A DNA stretch of 64,000 bases. Origin: JBEKIK01 sp963838495. Its GTDB lineage: Bacteria > Planctomycetota > Planctomycetia > Pirellulales > Thermoguttaceae. Positions 9,102 to 18,790 of the stretch are shown piece after piece. The notes under the pieces are model-generated. The model saw only the letters and a program-made list of their open reading frames with translations. It searched no databases and was not told where the DNA came from. Positions within the stretch are counted from its first letter, which is position 1, and the number at the start of each line of letters is the position of its first letter. The DNA lies in assembly GCA_963838495.1 (NCBI GenBank), contig CAWIRC010000001.1:992001-1056000 (forward strand), read 5' to 3'. Both the position numbers and the translations under genes were made by a program.

Positions 9102-11008
9102 TTGGGAGATACCGGCGGGCCGGCACTGTGGGAATTCAACCAATTTTCAATCTGCCTGGCCAGTTCATCCTGCCCGTGGGATCGGGCCAATTCCAGTGCC
9201 TTTTGGGCCGTGGCAACGGCCTCGGAGGATTGGCGGTTCATGACATACGCTATTGCCAGATTATTCCAGGCGCCGGCGTCCTTTGGCATAAGTTGCACGG
9301 CCTTTTTCAGATGTTCGATCGCCTCCTGATATCGACCTGTTTGCAACAGCGCTCCAGCCAGATTGCTGTAGGCATCAGCGTAATCCGGATCCAACCGCAA
9401 AGCTTCACTGTATTGCTCTATCGCCTCCGGAACCCGGTTAAGTTTGAACAACGCTAAGCCCAGATTGTTGTGGGCTTCAGGATAGTCGGGCTGCAAGCGG
9501 AGCGCCTGTTCATAATTCTTCTTCGCTTCCTGGAATCGCCCCGCCTGCTGCATAGCCAAGCCCAGATTGTTGAAGGCGGGCGGGTAACCGGGCTTCAGTC
9601 GTATGGCTTTTTCAAAAAGTTCGACGGGCACCTGAAGTTGGCCCGCATGGAACAGCGCAACGCCCAAGTTATTCAGGGCAATCCAACACTCGGGATTTTT
9701 CACCAGCGTGTCTTGGTACAGTTTAATGGCATCGCAGTATATCTCATTTTGTTGATACGTTAGAAAGGCTAACGCCCCCACCGCCGCAATGGCGACGGCA
9801 ACCACCCAGTTCGCCATTTTACGCGCCAGGCGATGCCACTCGCTACAGGCAACCGATGCCAAGGCAATCACGCCGATAATGGCGATGTGTTGATAATGGT
9901 CCGCCACCAGCGAATATTTCATGAAGCCCACGTCGGTAAAACCCATCACCGGAACGAGCGAGACGCAGAAAAATCCCCAGGCAAACAGGATCGGCCGGCT
10001 CCAGCCTTTTCTAAACCGCCACAGCACCATGGTAACGATGATTGACGCCATCAGCGGCAGCCACCAGCGGAAATCGCCGACGTCGATGCGCCACCGCGGA
10101 TATATGAAAGCAAGATCGAAGGGCAACAGGGCCTTGTAAAGGTAGAACCACGGCACGCAGCCGGCCCCCAGCAGCCGTTCCCCAAAACCGGCATTTCGGA
10201 TTTCGATGTGTTCCCCGTGCGTTTGGTACCAGACGTTCACTCCCGTCAGCGCGGCGGCCAGCAGGAAGAACGGCGCGATCCGCAATAAATTCCCCCTTGT
10301 CAGAGACCCAAGCCACCAGAGAATACCCAAAAGCAGCGCGGGCAACACGGCCGCCGATCCCTTGCTGAGCATTGCCAAAACGAATGCCGCCAGGCTCAGC
10401 CAGTACCAAAGGAGTGATCGGCCGGCGGCGTGAGAAGAATCGGGATTGTGAAGTCCTTTTTGTCGAAGCGAAGAGGGGTCTTTCAGCTTTAAAAAATACA
10501 AAATCGATAGCAGCAAGAACAACATTGCCGCCACGTTCCTCCGCTGGGCGATCCAGGCCACTGATTCCACGTTCACCGGATGAACGGCGAAAATTACAGC
10601 CGCCAGGAATGCCCCGGGAATGGACAGCTTTCGCAAAATGACCCAAATCAACATCGCCCCGATAATATGCATGGTTAAGTTAACGGCATGGTAGCCGGCC
10701 GTGTTCGATTCCCACAGCCGCCACTCGATCCAGAACGTGCTGTAGGATAGCGGATAGAATTCTTCATATTCGGGAGTGGACCATAATTTGCGCAGGCCAT
10801 CCGGATTTTGGATGAGATTGTTTGCTGTGATGAACAGATCATCGTCCAGAACAAATCCGCCGTTTATGGAGGGAATGTAAGCGATGAAGGCGACAACAGC
10901 GATAATCGCCGCTCCCGCCAGGACTTCAGGCCGCAGCGCCTTGCGAAGGGAAATTGTCGAATGGGCTCCGGCAGCGCGTGCCGAGGAAATTTTATTGCGT
11001 TTAGGCAT
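9098..11008 (-). CDS. Polytopic membrane protein with C-terminal TPR repeats (TMTC-like), copy 2
   Basis: 636 residues. Same architecture as the gene at 6700-8822: membrane domain with the FAVHPVNVESVAWIAQRRN loop, then about five TPR units. A 492-bp block (9488-9979) is identical, base for base, to 7293-7784 of the other copy, whereas flanking parts differ clearly. Copy 1 has about two more TPR units. This copy reads through without a frameshift and ends SAGPPVSPK, giving the reference for the broken copy. It lies in the long minus-strand run after two protease-like genes. Function unknown. Confidence 0.85.
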   Translation of the reverse strand: MPKRNKISSARAAGAHSTISLRKALRPEVLAGAAIIAVVAFIAYIPSINGGFVLDDDLFITANNLIQNPDGLRKLWSTPEYEEFYPLSYSTFWIEWRLWESNTAGYHAVNLTMHIIGAMLIWVILRKLSIPGAFLAAVIFAVHPVNVESVAWIAQRRNVAAMLFLLLSILYFLKLKDPSSLRQKGLHNPDSSHAAGRSLLWYWLSLAAFVLAMLSKGSAAVLPALLLGILWWLGSLTRGNLLRIAPFFLLAAALTGVNVWYQTHGEHIEIRNAGFGERLLGAGCVPWFYLYKALLPFDLAFIYPRWRIDVGDFRWWLPLMASIIVTMVLWRFRKGWSRPILFAWGFFCVSLVPVMGFTDVGFMKYSLVADHYQHIAIIGVIALASVACSEWHRLARKMANWVVAVAIAAVGALAFLTYQQNEIYCDAIKLYQDTLVKNPECWIALNNLGVALFHAGQLQVPVELFEKAIRLKPGYPPAFNNLGLAMQQAGRFQEAKKNYEQALRLQPDYPEAHNNLGLALFKLNRVPEAIEQYSEALRLDPDYADAYSNLAGALLQTGRYQEAIEHLKKAVQLMPKDAGAWNNLAIAYVMNRQSSEAVATAQKALELARSHGQDELARQIENWLNSHSAGPPVSPK

Positions 11009-11062
11009 CGACGGACTATTGTACTTGAAAAACGATTGGCCCTCAATAGACTTCCAATAGGC

Positions 11063-11392
11063 TCACGCTGTATCGCTTGATCGGGGGCGAACAAGCGCGT
11101 AAAGAATCAACAATGGAACAATAATAAAAAACAATCGCGGCCACCTGGCCATAACCAAGATCAGCACGGGCAATGCGATCCAAATCCAGCGGGGAATTTT
11201 CCCCAGATCCGGATACGCCAGCCACAGCACGGCCAGGCATCCTCCGATTCGCCAGCAAGCCGCTTCGAGTTGGACGAGCGATCCTTGCTCGCCCGGCCGG
11301 CAGATCCAAATCATCAATCCCAGCGCCAAAAGTGCGACAGCCATTATTCCAATTATGCGTCTACGCATGGGAAGATAGTCGCACAAATGCAC
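11063..11392 (-). CDS. Small three-helix membrane protein, function unknown
   Basis: 109 residues with three hydrophobic segments (about residues 12-30, 48-62 and 70-100), between a protease-like gene and a membrane-TPR gene on the same strand. The truncated copy at 8895-9101 sits in the same position before the second membrane-TPR gene, so the pair duplicated together. That conservation argues it is a real gene. The exact start is uncertain because several Met codons lie near the N-terminus. Confidence 0.55.
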   Translation of the reverse strand: MHLCDYLPMRRRIIGIMAVALLALGLMIWICRPGEQGSLVQLEAACWRIGGCLAVLWLAYPDLGKIPRWIWIALPVLILVMARWPRLFFIIVPLLILYALVRPRSSDTA

Positions 11393-11416
11393 GGCTCCGG
11401 CAAGAAAGAAACGAAA

Positions 11417-13504
11417 TCAAATCATGTCCAGCATGTCGATCCATCGGGCAAGTTCTTCCAACTCCTCTGAATTGAGATAACGAGGCTCGTCGCCCAGTTT
11501 TTTTACCATCAAGGGAATGTTCATATCCCGGAGCATGTTCGAGGCCTTTTCCATGGATCGGGCAGCCGGCGATTTTCCGCCCGCGGCCATATAAACCGCG
11601 AAACGCAATTGGGGATCGTTTTCCTGGGGCAAGACCGTCAACGGCGATTCGACCACGGCCATGGCCCGAATCGTCTCCCGATTGCGCAAAGCCGCGAACG
11701 AAGCCAATGTGCCGCCGGATTCATAGCCGTGCACCACGACGCGGAGCGGATCGACGTTGTATCTGCCGTCCACTTCCGCGATCAGGCGATCCACCAGACT
11801 AACATCGCCAGGCTTCCATTTTTGGGGATCGGCCGACTTGGGAGCCGCCAAAATCAAATCGTATCGATCGCAGAGCGGTTTCCAGCGCTCGACGGTCTTT
11901 GCCCAGTCCAAACCCCTGTCGCCATGCAGCCAAACGACCAGGCCGTAAGGCGCGTTGGGATTGTAATTTTCCGGGACATAGGCGAAAGCATCGTTGGGAA
12001 ACTCGATGATTTTCAATTTGACAATGCCGGTTTCCAGTCCCTTCAGCTCCCCCGATTTTTGTTTTTCACAAGCCGGCGGGAGCGCGGCAGACGGTGGCAA
12101 CTGGCTTAAATTCCCCAGGTTCAACTTGAGATGGCTTTTTTTCCCCTCGTGCAGAACGTCCAAGTCCACCGGCTGATCGGGTTGATATTCGAGCATGGCC
12201 TCGATCAGTTCCTCTCGTTTATTTACCTCTTTGCCGTCAAATGAAACAACCGAGTCGCCTGCGATGATCCCGGCCTTTGCCGCCGGACCATCCGGAAAAA
12301 CGTAGCGAATTTTGATGCCCGCCCCGTCGCCGCCGCGCATGGGCAGCACTCCCAAAAAGGGCCGCTGATACGCAGGGATCTTCTCGACCAGGGTCAATTC
12401 TTTCCGGAGCTTTTCGTTGCCGCGCATTACAGAGAGTTTGATTTTATCGCCGGCATATCGGCGGTTTATTTCTTCGCGGAACTCGGCCGCCCGGTTTATC
12501 TCGCGCCCATCGATCTCGACGATCCGGTCGCCGGGTTTCAGGCCGGCCTCGGCCGCTGGCGATTTGAACCGGCAAAGGGTGATCACGGGCTCCGAAATGT
12601 AAATGTTTTGCGACTTCATGCTCACGCCCATTATGCCGGGGCGAAGATCCTCGCCCTTTTTCAAGCGCGGCAAAATTTTCTGTACGTGATCGGCCGGAGC
12701 GGCAAAACCTATGCCCGAATCGTACCACTCGTAGCCGGCCATCTCATCAACCGAATCCGGCGAGAGCGGCACGATCACACCCATCACCCGGCCGTGTATA
12801 TCCACCAGCGGCCCGCCGTAATTGTTGGGCGAAACCGAGGCGTCGGTCTGAATGGCTTTTCCCCAAATGCGGTCTTTCGCGCTTAAGATCCCCACGGAAA
12901 CGTTCGGCCGTTCGCCTTCGAAGGTCCGCCCCAGGGCAATGGTCCATTGACCGACGCGCATTTCAGAGGAAGGCGCTACCTCGCATATTGGCAGCGGCTT
13001 GTCGGCATCGATCTTCAAAAGCACGATCATCCGCGCGTGGTCGGCGGCCACCAGTCTGGCCGGCTTGCGCTTGCCGTCGGGCAGGCGAACCAAGATCGAG
13101 GACGGTTTATTTACGAAATTGAAAGCGCTGGATACGATGTACCCTTCAGGATCGACGACCAATCCCGTGGTTGGACCGGTCCCGAAACGCACGTTTTCCA
13201 CCTCTTCCAATCCGCCGATTGTTTCAATGCGGACCACCGAGGGCGCGACGCGATCGACGGCGTCGTTTATGGCCTTTTGCTCCAGGGCGTCCAAATCTCC
13301 CGCCGCAGCGGCCGGGCGAATCATCGCCGCACATGCAACGAATATCAAAACCGCAGTCGCACAAACTCTGGATATAACAATCCTAAAAATTGCACTGGGT
13401 GAAACCGCGGCCAAACCCCCGGTGCATTCACCGGAGGCTAACTTATGCAATTTATAATTTGCAATTTGCAATTTGCATTTTGCATTCATGTTATTTTTAG
13501 TCAT
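11417..13504 (-). CDS. Degenerate trypsin-like/two-PDZ protein fused to an esterase-like domain (predicted inactive)
   Basis: 695 residues: signal segment (about 35-65), HtrA-like chymotrypsin fold (about 75-270), two PDZ domains (about 280-460), then an alpha/beta-hydrolase-like domain (about 490-690). The HtrA triad is lost: the usual NNHVV site reads SSAFNFV, the Asp site reads HARMIVLLKI, and the Ser site GNSGGPL reads NNYGGPL. The hydrolase nucleophile elbow also looks altered (HGYESGG, Glu where Ser is expected). It may work as a binding or scaffold protein at the envelope. The start overlaps the upstream stop (ATGA at 13501-13504). The N-terminal about 20 codons lie in an AATTTGCA-rich repeat, so a later start is possible. 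Confidence 0.8.
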   Translation of the reverse strand: MTKNNMNAKCKLQIANYKLHKLASGECTGGLAAVSPSAIFRIVISRVCATAVLIFVACAAMIRPAAAAGDLDALEQKAINDAVDRVAPSVVRIETIGGLEEVENVRFGTGPTTGLVVDPEGYIVSSAFNFVNKPSSILVRLPDGKRKPARLVAADHARMIVLLKIDADKPLPICEVAPSSEMRVGQWTIALGRTFEGERPNVSVGILSAKDRIWGKAIQTDASVSPNNYGGPLVDIHGRVMGVIVPLSPDSVDEMAGYEWYDSGIGFAAPADHVQKILPRLKKGEDLRPGIMGVSMKSQNIYISEPVITLCRFKSPAAEAGLKPGDRIVEIDGREINRAAEFREEINRRYAGDKIKLSVMRGNEKLRKELTLVEKIPAYQRPFLGVLPMRGGDGAGIKIRYVFPDGPAAKAGIIAGDSVVSFDGKEVNKREELIEAMLEYQPDQPVDLDVLHEGKKSHLKLNLGNLSQLPPSAALPPACEKQKSGELKGLETGIVKLKIIEFPNDAFAYVPENYNPNAPYGLVVWLHGDRGLDWAKTVERWKPLCDRYDLILAAPKSADPQKWKPGDVSLVDRLIAEVDGRYNVDPLRVVVHGYESGGTLASFAALRNRETIRAMAVVESPLTVLPQENDPQLRFAVYMAAGGKSPAARSMEKASNMLRDMNIPLMVKKLGDEPRYLNSEELEELARWIDMLDMI
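13446..13492. repeat. TTTGCAATTTGCA-type repeats at the start of a gene
   Basis: The stretch TTTGCAATTTGCAATTTGC at the N-terminus of the degenerate protease gene repeats the same short motif found around the insertion sequence at 56.7 and 57.8 kb. It encodes an unlikely N-terminus (KLQIANYKL), so the functional start may be further in. Confidence 0.5.
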
Positions 13505-14592
13505 GGCGTATCCTTCTTCGGCGCCGACAAGGTGAATTCCAGCAGATCGCGGCCGCGCTGAACCGTGATCTTAACGGCATCGAAGGCATCCACATTTTCA
13601 AGGTCCGCACGCAAAAGTTTGCAAGATTGGACCAGTTGGTCGCCCAGAAGAACTATAAGATCATCGACCCGGAGGCCCGCCTTTTCGGCGGGCGAACCCG
13701 CCCGCACCAGTTCCACGTACGGCGGAGTCCGTTCCAGCACGTCGGGCACGAGCACGATGCCCAGGGCTTCCAAGGTAAGCGGATGCGACGGCTTGCGGTC
13801 GGCATCCGCTTCCGGCTGTGCAACGAACTTTCCGCTTTGAATCGCCCGGACCGACGGCCGAAGCTCCTCCACCGGGATGGCGTAATTGAGCCAGGTATTG
13901 TTCATCGAATTTCTCAACTCTTTACCGAGCATGGCCAGCAGTTCGCCGCGGCTGTTGACCAATGCTCCGCCCGCGCTGCCCGGGTTGTTGGTCTTCACGT
14001 CGAGGACATATATCGGTCCGCGATAAGGAGTTTCAAACGCGCCGCGGCGGGCCTCCAAATTGGCAACCGCCGAAACAATGCCGTGTTGCACGCTAGCCGG
14101 CTCGTCGCCCTGGGCCACGTTAAAAAGATTGCTCAGCGCCAATACGTTCGAGCCCGCCACGGTCTTGGCGGCCCGATCGAGATCGAAATAAGGCAGGTCC
14201 GCGGCATCGATCTTCAACACGGCCGCATCCAATCGCGGATCGGCGCCCAGGAGTTTGGCCTCTAATTTTCGGCCGTCGGCCAGATAGACGGTAATATAAT
14301 CGGTGTCGAGCACGTGGCTGTAAGCCGTAAGTATATGTCCTTCGGGCGAGATCAACATGCCTGATTGATAGGATTCCAGGCCCTTGTATCCGCCTGCGCC
14401 GTAAATCTTCACCATCTTCGCTTGGACCTGGTTAAAAACGCCGTGCGCTCCCAAAGAACTTTCCGCCGATGCAAATGCAACGTTGACAAGCAATAACAAT
14501 ATAGATGTGAACGCCATGCAGCGCGCGGAGCAAGCGCCTCGGCCTATCGGCAAATGATTCATCACCATGTTGAAGGACAATAGTCGTTTCAT
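13501..14592 (-). CDS. HtrA-like trypsin/PDZ protein with catalytic Ser replaced
   Basis: 363 residues: signal peptide (about residues 25-45), a chymotrypsin-like domain and one C-terminal PDZ domain (about 265-355). His (LTAYSHVLD) and Asp (DPRLDAAVLKI) are present, but the nucleophile motif that should read NPGNSGGPL reads NPGSAGGAL, so the Ser position is Ala and proteolysis is unlikely. It lies between an apparently intact HtrA homologue (14613-16459) and a fully degenerate one (11417-13504), with a 4-bp overlap to the latter. The three probably form an envelope quality-control or scaffold set; this is inference. Confidence 0.82.
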   Translation of the reverse strand: MKRLLSFNMVMNHLPIGRGACSARCMAFTSILLLLVNVAFASAESSLGAHGVFNQVQAKMVKIYGAGGYKGLESYQSGMLISPEGHILTAYSHVLDTDYITVYLADGRKLEAKLLGADPRLDAAVLKIDAADLPYFDLDRAAKTVAGSNVLALSNLFNVAQGDEPASVQHGIVSAVANLEARRGAFETPYRGPIYVLDVKTNNPGSAGGALVNSRGELLAMLGKELRNSMNNTWLNYAIPVEELRPSVRAIQSGKFVAQPEADADRKPSHPLTLEALGIVLVPDVLERTPPYVELVRAGSPAEKAGLRVDDLIVLLGDQLVQSCKLLRADLENVDAFDAVKITVQRGRDLLEFTLSAPKKDTP

Positions 14593-14612
14593 TCTATGTG
14601 CATTGCAAGCGC

Positions 14613-16459
14613 TTATTTATCGGCGCTTTTATCAAAGTGGAATTCGTTGATGGTAAACGTCGCAAATACTTCATCCGCGTAGCGCACTTCCACGCGACCG
14701 GGCAGCGTACGGCCGTCAACTTCTCTATATTGCGAGAAATACACCTCGCAAGGATCGGCGTCTTCCTCGGCGAACATTTCCATGGCCAGCAAATTGCCAT
14801 CGGCCGGGTCGAAATAAAAGCGGCAGTCCAGGCCCTTGTGCGTGCCGGCAATCACGTCGGCAAGTCCTTCGCGCCCGCAAGCGGCGCCGTGCCCAAATAA
14901 TACACTTCGCCGAAACGGGCAAAACCCTCTACGGCCAGCCTGCGCCAAAGGTAAAGCGCAGGCAAAAATCCGCCGCTATGCGCCAGATTCGGCGCCGGAG
15001 CAAGATCGTCGGTCGCCTTCCACTGCGACTGGAGCGACGGCCCATTGAGCGCCGCCTGTCCGTCGCTTAATTCAAAGTTGAAAGCCCCGCCGTTCGACAA
15101 GCTGCCCGATATCGACCACATGCCGCGCTGACCGGCCAACCGGCTGCCGCCGTTCCAAGCCTTCCAGATCCGCTCTTGATTGAGTTTGTTGAAATAATAG
15201 TTGGCGTAGCCTCTCTTTTCCTGGAAATATTTTTTCACGATCTCTGGAATCTCGTCCGGCGACGGCGCGGCGGCCGGGCGGCGGCCTTCGGGCACGGGCT
15301 TTTTCCGGCCGTCGGGATTTTCGCCGGGGTTGGGCGGCTTGGGTTTTGATTGCTCGTCAGGAGGCGGCAACGGCAAGGGCTCCTCCGGCCGATGAGTTTC
15401 CATGGCTTGCAGCAATTCCTCCCGGTTGTGCAAACCCGGCAGGCGCACGAGAATATCACTTCGCTTGCCGTCGCGGCGATAACTCATGGGCACGCGCCAG
15501 CCCTTGGGCAAAATTCCCAATATGTTTTTGTATCCGTTGGCGGTGGAAACTGCCCGGCCGGCAAAGCTGACTATTTCGTCGTCGTCGCGCAAACCGCGGC
15601 GAAAGGCGTCAGACTGCTCCAGGATTTCGGCCACCACCACCCGGCCCGCTTCGTCCGTAATTACTCGTGCGCCGAGCGTGGCATGATCCACGATCCGGCC
15701 GCTTTTCAAATCGCCCAGAAAGTTTTTGATTTGGTTGATCGAGATCGCGTAGCCCACGCCCACGCTGACACGTCCGCGTTTATCGAACGAGCAGCGGCCG
15801 TTGATGCCGATCAACCGTCCCGCGGCGTCGAACAGCGGCCCGCCCGAATTGCCCGGATTTATCGAGGCGTCGGTTTGCAGGCAGTCGGTATATTCCAGCA
15901 GGGTGCCGGAGGGGAATTGGTAGCGATGCGTTCCGGAAATGATGCCGTATGTAACCGTGGGCTGCAGATTGGTGGAAAGCAGGAACGGATTGCCCATGGC
16001 CAGGACGCCGTCGCCGACACGGACTTGATCGCTGTCGGCCATTTCGGCAAAAGGGAAATCCTCGCGCCCCAAGAGTTTAATCAAGGCCACGTCGCCCGTG
16101 GGATCCAGCCCGACCAGCACGGCGTCGTACACACGGCCGTCGGCCATGCCGCATTTCATCGCCGCGCCGCAGGGCTGGACCACGTGGAAATTGGTGATCG
16201 CGTATCCGTCGGCCGAGATGACCACCCCCGAGCCCCCGCCCCGGCCTTGCGACTCGAAAATCGAGAGCACCGCCGGCTTGGCTTTCTCGATTGTCACGAT
16301 CCGCGCGGACTGGGCATCGAGCACGGCTTGATCCGGCTCCGACCCCTGCGCAAAACACGCTCCAAAGGTACACATCGCGATCATTGCGCAAAGGAAGACC
16401 GAGAGCCCGCACGCAGATATTCTATGTCCTCGGAGATACATTATTGCCGGCCGTTTCAT
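14613..16459 (-). CDS. HtrA-like secreted serine protease with PDZ and C-terminal LolA-like domain (frameshift)
   Basis: Signal peptide (about residues 12-38), then a trypsin-like domain with a full triad: His in TNFHVV, Asp in PTGDVALIKL, Ser in NPGNSGGPLF. A PDZ domain follows (about 265-350), a Pro-rich linker, and a C-terminal beta-rich domain that resembles lipoprotein-localisation (LolA-like) folds. Translation breaks near 14865. The downstream part (GTHKGLDCRFYFDPADG and on) continues in another frame to 14613, consistent with one missing base. I chose the ATG at 16459 because it overlaps the previous stop (ATGA). Probably a periplasmic or envelope protease; substrates unknown. Confidence 0.82.
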
Positions 16460-17643
16460 TTTATGACTCTCGCGTTGCACAGATCGAGTTGATCGCCAAA
16501 GCCCGCCTGACCGCCAAAATCGACGAGAATGCTCAATTTCCGCACGCCCGTCAGGTCGAGATCTATCGGCTTGATCGCATCGGTTCCGGCGATGGGCACC
16601 TCGAGAAGTACGTTGTTGTCCCCGCGAATCACCAATCGCACGTTTCCCTGCGGCCGCACCGAATCGTCGATTCCGGCTACGGCCTTGAGCCGGGTGAACG
16701 GGCCCGGCAGGCGATAAACCATTTCAGTCCGGCTGCGGATGGCCAGTCCCTTGCCGTATTCCGTCCCGGCCAGTTGCAGCGGATTGGATTCGAAATTCCG
16801 GTCCATGCGCGGGGCATAAAACTGCTCCATCGCGCACGAAGTTTTTATCGTGTCGAAAAAGGGCTTCCAGGCGACTGATTCCGGCTTTAGATCGCTGAGA
16901 TAAACAATTTTTCCCACGGAAAAGTCGATCGAAGCCAGGATTTCCGGCGAGCAGGAAAGCGACAGGCCCGCGGGCGTGGTCAAATGCATTTCTTTATCCA
17001 AGGCGATTTTGCTGATCTGCCAGTGCGAGCCGAAAACGTCTGTCAGGCGGCAAATCACCCCCAGCAGCGCCTCGCCCGGCGGATGGTGATATGCGAATCC
17101 GTAAACTTTGCCGCGATTGACGGGCAGATCTTCGCCGTCGAGTTGAAAATGCACGGTTTCAGGATTTATGTCGCCCAGCACGCCTTGCTGATAATCCAGG
17201 TTGTCGCCATTGTGCACCGCGAGCACGTCGCCCTCGAATTTATTGTTCAATATTTGCGACCATTGGGCGGCCATTGATTGCGATATGCGTTCCAATCGCA
17301 CGCTACGGATCGATCGGGTAGGCGTTTCCAGCAGTTCATCGTCGAGGAGCGTAATCGCGGCCCGATCGCCCCGGACCGCGTATTGCCTGGCGACAATCGT
17401 GGAGCCGTCGATCAGTTCGATCCAAACCCCGGGCGGAAGAACCGAGGCGGCGGGCTTGTGTTTCAAAGATACCTCCAAGAGCTTCTCGGTTTCCAAAAAC
17501 ACCTTGCCCGCGTCGGTTTCCACGGTCAAGCCGTCGGCCGTCAGTTTCATTAACGAACCCGAGACGATCCGGCCGTCGAGCGTTTGGACCTCAAATCTGG
17601 GCGGCGCGCCTGTCAATAATAAATAAAAAAGAATTTGCCACAT
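16456..17643 (-). CDS. Exported protein with C-terminal NPCBM/NEW2-like domain
   Basis: 395 residues with a short N-terminal hydrophobic segment. The first half is beta-rich, including repeated small units (DGRIVSGSLMKLTADGL and DGSTIVARQYAVRGD). The C-terminal about 150 residues resemble the NPCBM carbohydrate-binding module: YLSDLKPES start, PLQLAGTEYGKGLAIRS centre, and an end concerned with GVRKLSILVDFG. It may bind a glycan or a surface polymer. It overlaps the next protease gene by 4 bp, so the two are probably co-translated. Specific ligand unknown. Confidence 0.78.
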   Translation of the reverse strand: MWQILFYLLLTGAPPRFEVQTLDGRIVSGSLMKLTADGLTVETDAGKVFLETEKLLEVSLKHKPAASVLPPGVWIELIDGSTIVARQYAVRGDRAAITLLDDELLETPTRSIRSVRLERISQSMAAQWSQILNNKFEGDVLAVHNGDNLDYQQGVLGDINPETVHFQLDGEDLPVNRGKVYGFAYHHPPGEALLGVICRLTDVFGSHWQISKIALDKEMHLTTPAGLSLSCSPEILASIDFSVGKIVYLSDLKPESVAWKPFFDTIKTSCAMEQFYAPRMDRNFESNPLQLAGTEYGKGLAIRSRTEMVYRLPGPFTRLKAVAGIDDSVRPQGNVRLVIRGDNNVLLEVPIAGTDAIKPIDLDLTGVRKLSILVDFGGQAGFGDQLDLCNARVIK

Positions 17644-17740
17644 GGAAGTTTATAGTAATCAGTGGTCAGTTGTCGGTTTATAATTTCTACCTTAGCGTTT
17701 ATACTTTGCGAAACTGCAAGCGGTTTAAAATTCTTCATCC

Positions 17741-18790
17741 TTATTCGCCCCCTTCCGACGCCAATCTCTTAAAATATTGCTCTATGACATCGCGATAATG
17801 CGAGGGAAAGTCGCGGCCGATTTGCTGCAGGGCTTCTTCGCGCTCCTTGGGCGGAAGATCGCCCCAATCGCTCTCTGATCCGATGTCCCGCCTGGTCACG
17901 TCGCCGGGGCCTTTTCCGCCCATCGGCACGCTGTCTCGGGCCGGACTGGTGGGGCGCAGCGTGCTGGCGCCGCCGACCGATTGCTGCTGTTGCTGCCGCT
18001 CTTCTATTTTTTTTATGAGCTTGTCGAGCGATTCGATCACCCCGTCTTCAACCTTGCGGACTTTCGGGCCGGTCCGGCCCAGATCGAGCCGGCGGCGGAC
18101 GTCGTCCATGCGCCGGGCGATGTGATCCAGCGAGTCCTCCTCAAGGCCGCTCAGATCGTCGCGCATCAACTGTGCCACAGCGACGTATCGCCGGGGGCTC
18201 GTCTCCGCCTCGCTAAGCAACGCGTCGAGCGTTTTCAATCCCGATTCCTTTTCCAACAGTTTGTGATAAACCACGCTTTGATAAAAAAGTAAAGTTGCCG
18301 GGGCGACAACGTCGGAAGGCTCCAATCCGGAAAGCTGCTCCCGGGCCTCTTCGAATAGCGACTGCTGAACCAGCCACCGCGCATAAAATAACCGCATGTT
18401 ATGGGCCAAAAAGGGCGGCGTCTGCGGATCGCCAAGCCACGTTTGATCCTGCAATACCAGGCCGGCGCGGGGCTGTGAGCATAACACAACCAGCTTTTCC
18501 GCAATCGAATCGGCCAGGGCGAAGGTGGCCGCCAAGTTTGCCAGAAGGTCTTCTTCTTTGGATTGTCCGGAGGCGGCGGTCCAAATTTTATCGGCCTTTT
18601 CCCGAATCGCCAAGCCGGCGTTCCTTTCTTTCAACCAATCCATGGCTTTGGATTTGACCGCCTCCAGCGACGGGGTTTTCCACTGCGATATTCCGTCCTT
18701 CGCCTCGTTCGGTTGCGCAATCGACGATCCCGCGCCAAAAAGCGATTGAAGAACGATCAGGATTATGGCCGTCAAAAAGTGGATTTTCAT
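17741..18790 (-). CDS. Exported helical protein, function unknown
   Basis: 349 residues. Residues 1-25 are a signal peptide (MKIHFLTAIILIVLQSLFGAG). The rest is mostly helical, with a Gln run (QQQQQ) around residue 263 and an acidic C-terminus (KRLASEGGE). No catalytic motif is visible. Its ATG overlaps the stop of the upstream coiled-coil gene (ATGA at 18787-18790), so it belongs to the BatA/VWA-linked operon. Proteins of this kind usually accompany that operon in planctomycetes, though I know no tested role. Confidence 0.7.
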   Translation of the reverse strand: MKIHFLTAIILIVLQSLFGAGSSIAQPNEAKDGISQWKTPSLEAVKSKAMDWLKERNAGLAIREKADKIWTAASGQSKEEDLLANLAATFALADSIAEKLVVLCSQPRAGLVLQDQTWLGDPQTPPFLAHNMRLFYARWLVQQSLFEEAREQLSGLEPSDVVAPATLLFYQSVVYHKLLEKESGLKTLDALLSEAETSPRRYVAVAQLMRDDLSGLEEDSLDHIARRMDDVRRRLDLGRTGPKVRKVEDGVIESLDKLIKKIEERQQQQQSVGGASTLRPTSPARDSVPMGGKGPGDVTRRDIGSESDWGDLPPKEREEALQQIGRDFPSHYRDVIEQYFKRLASEGGE

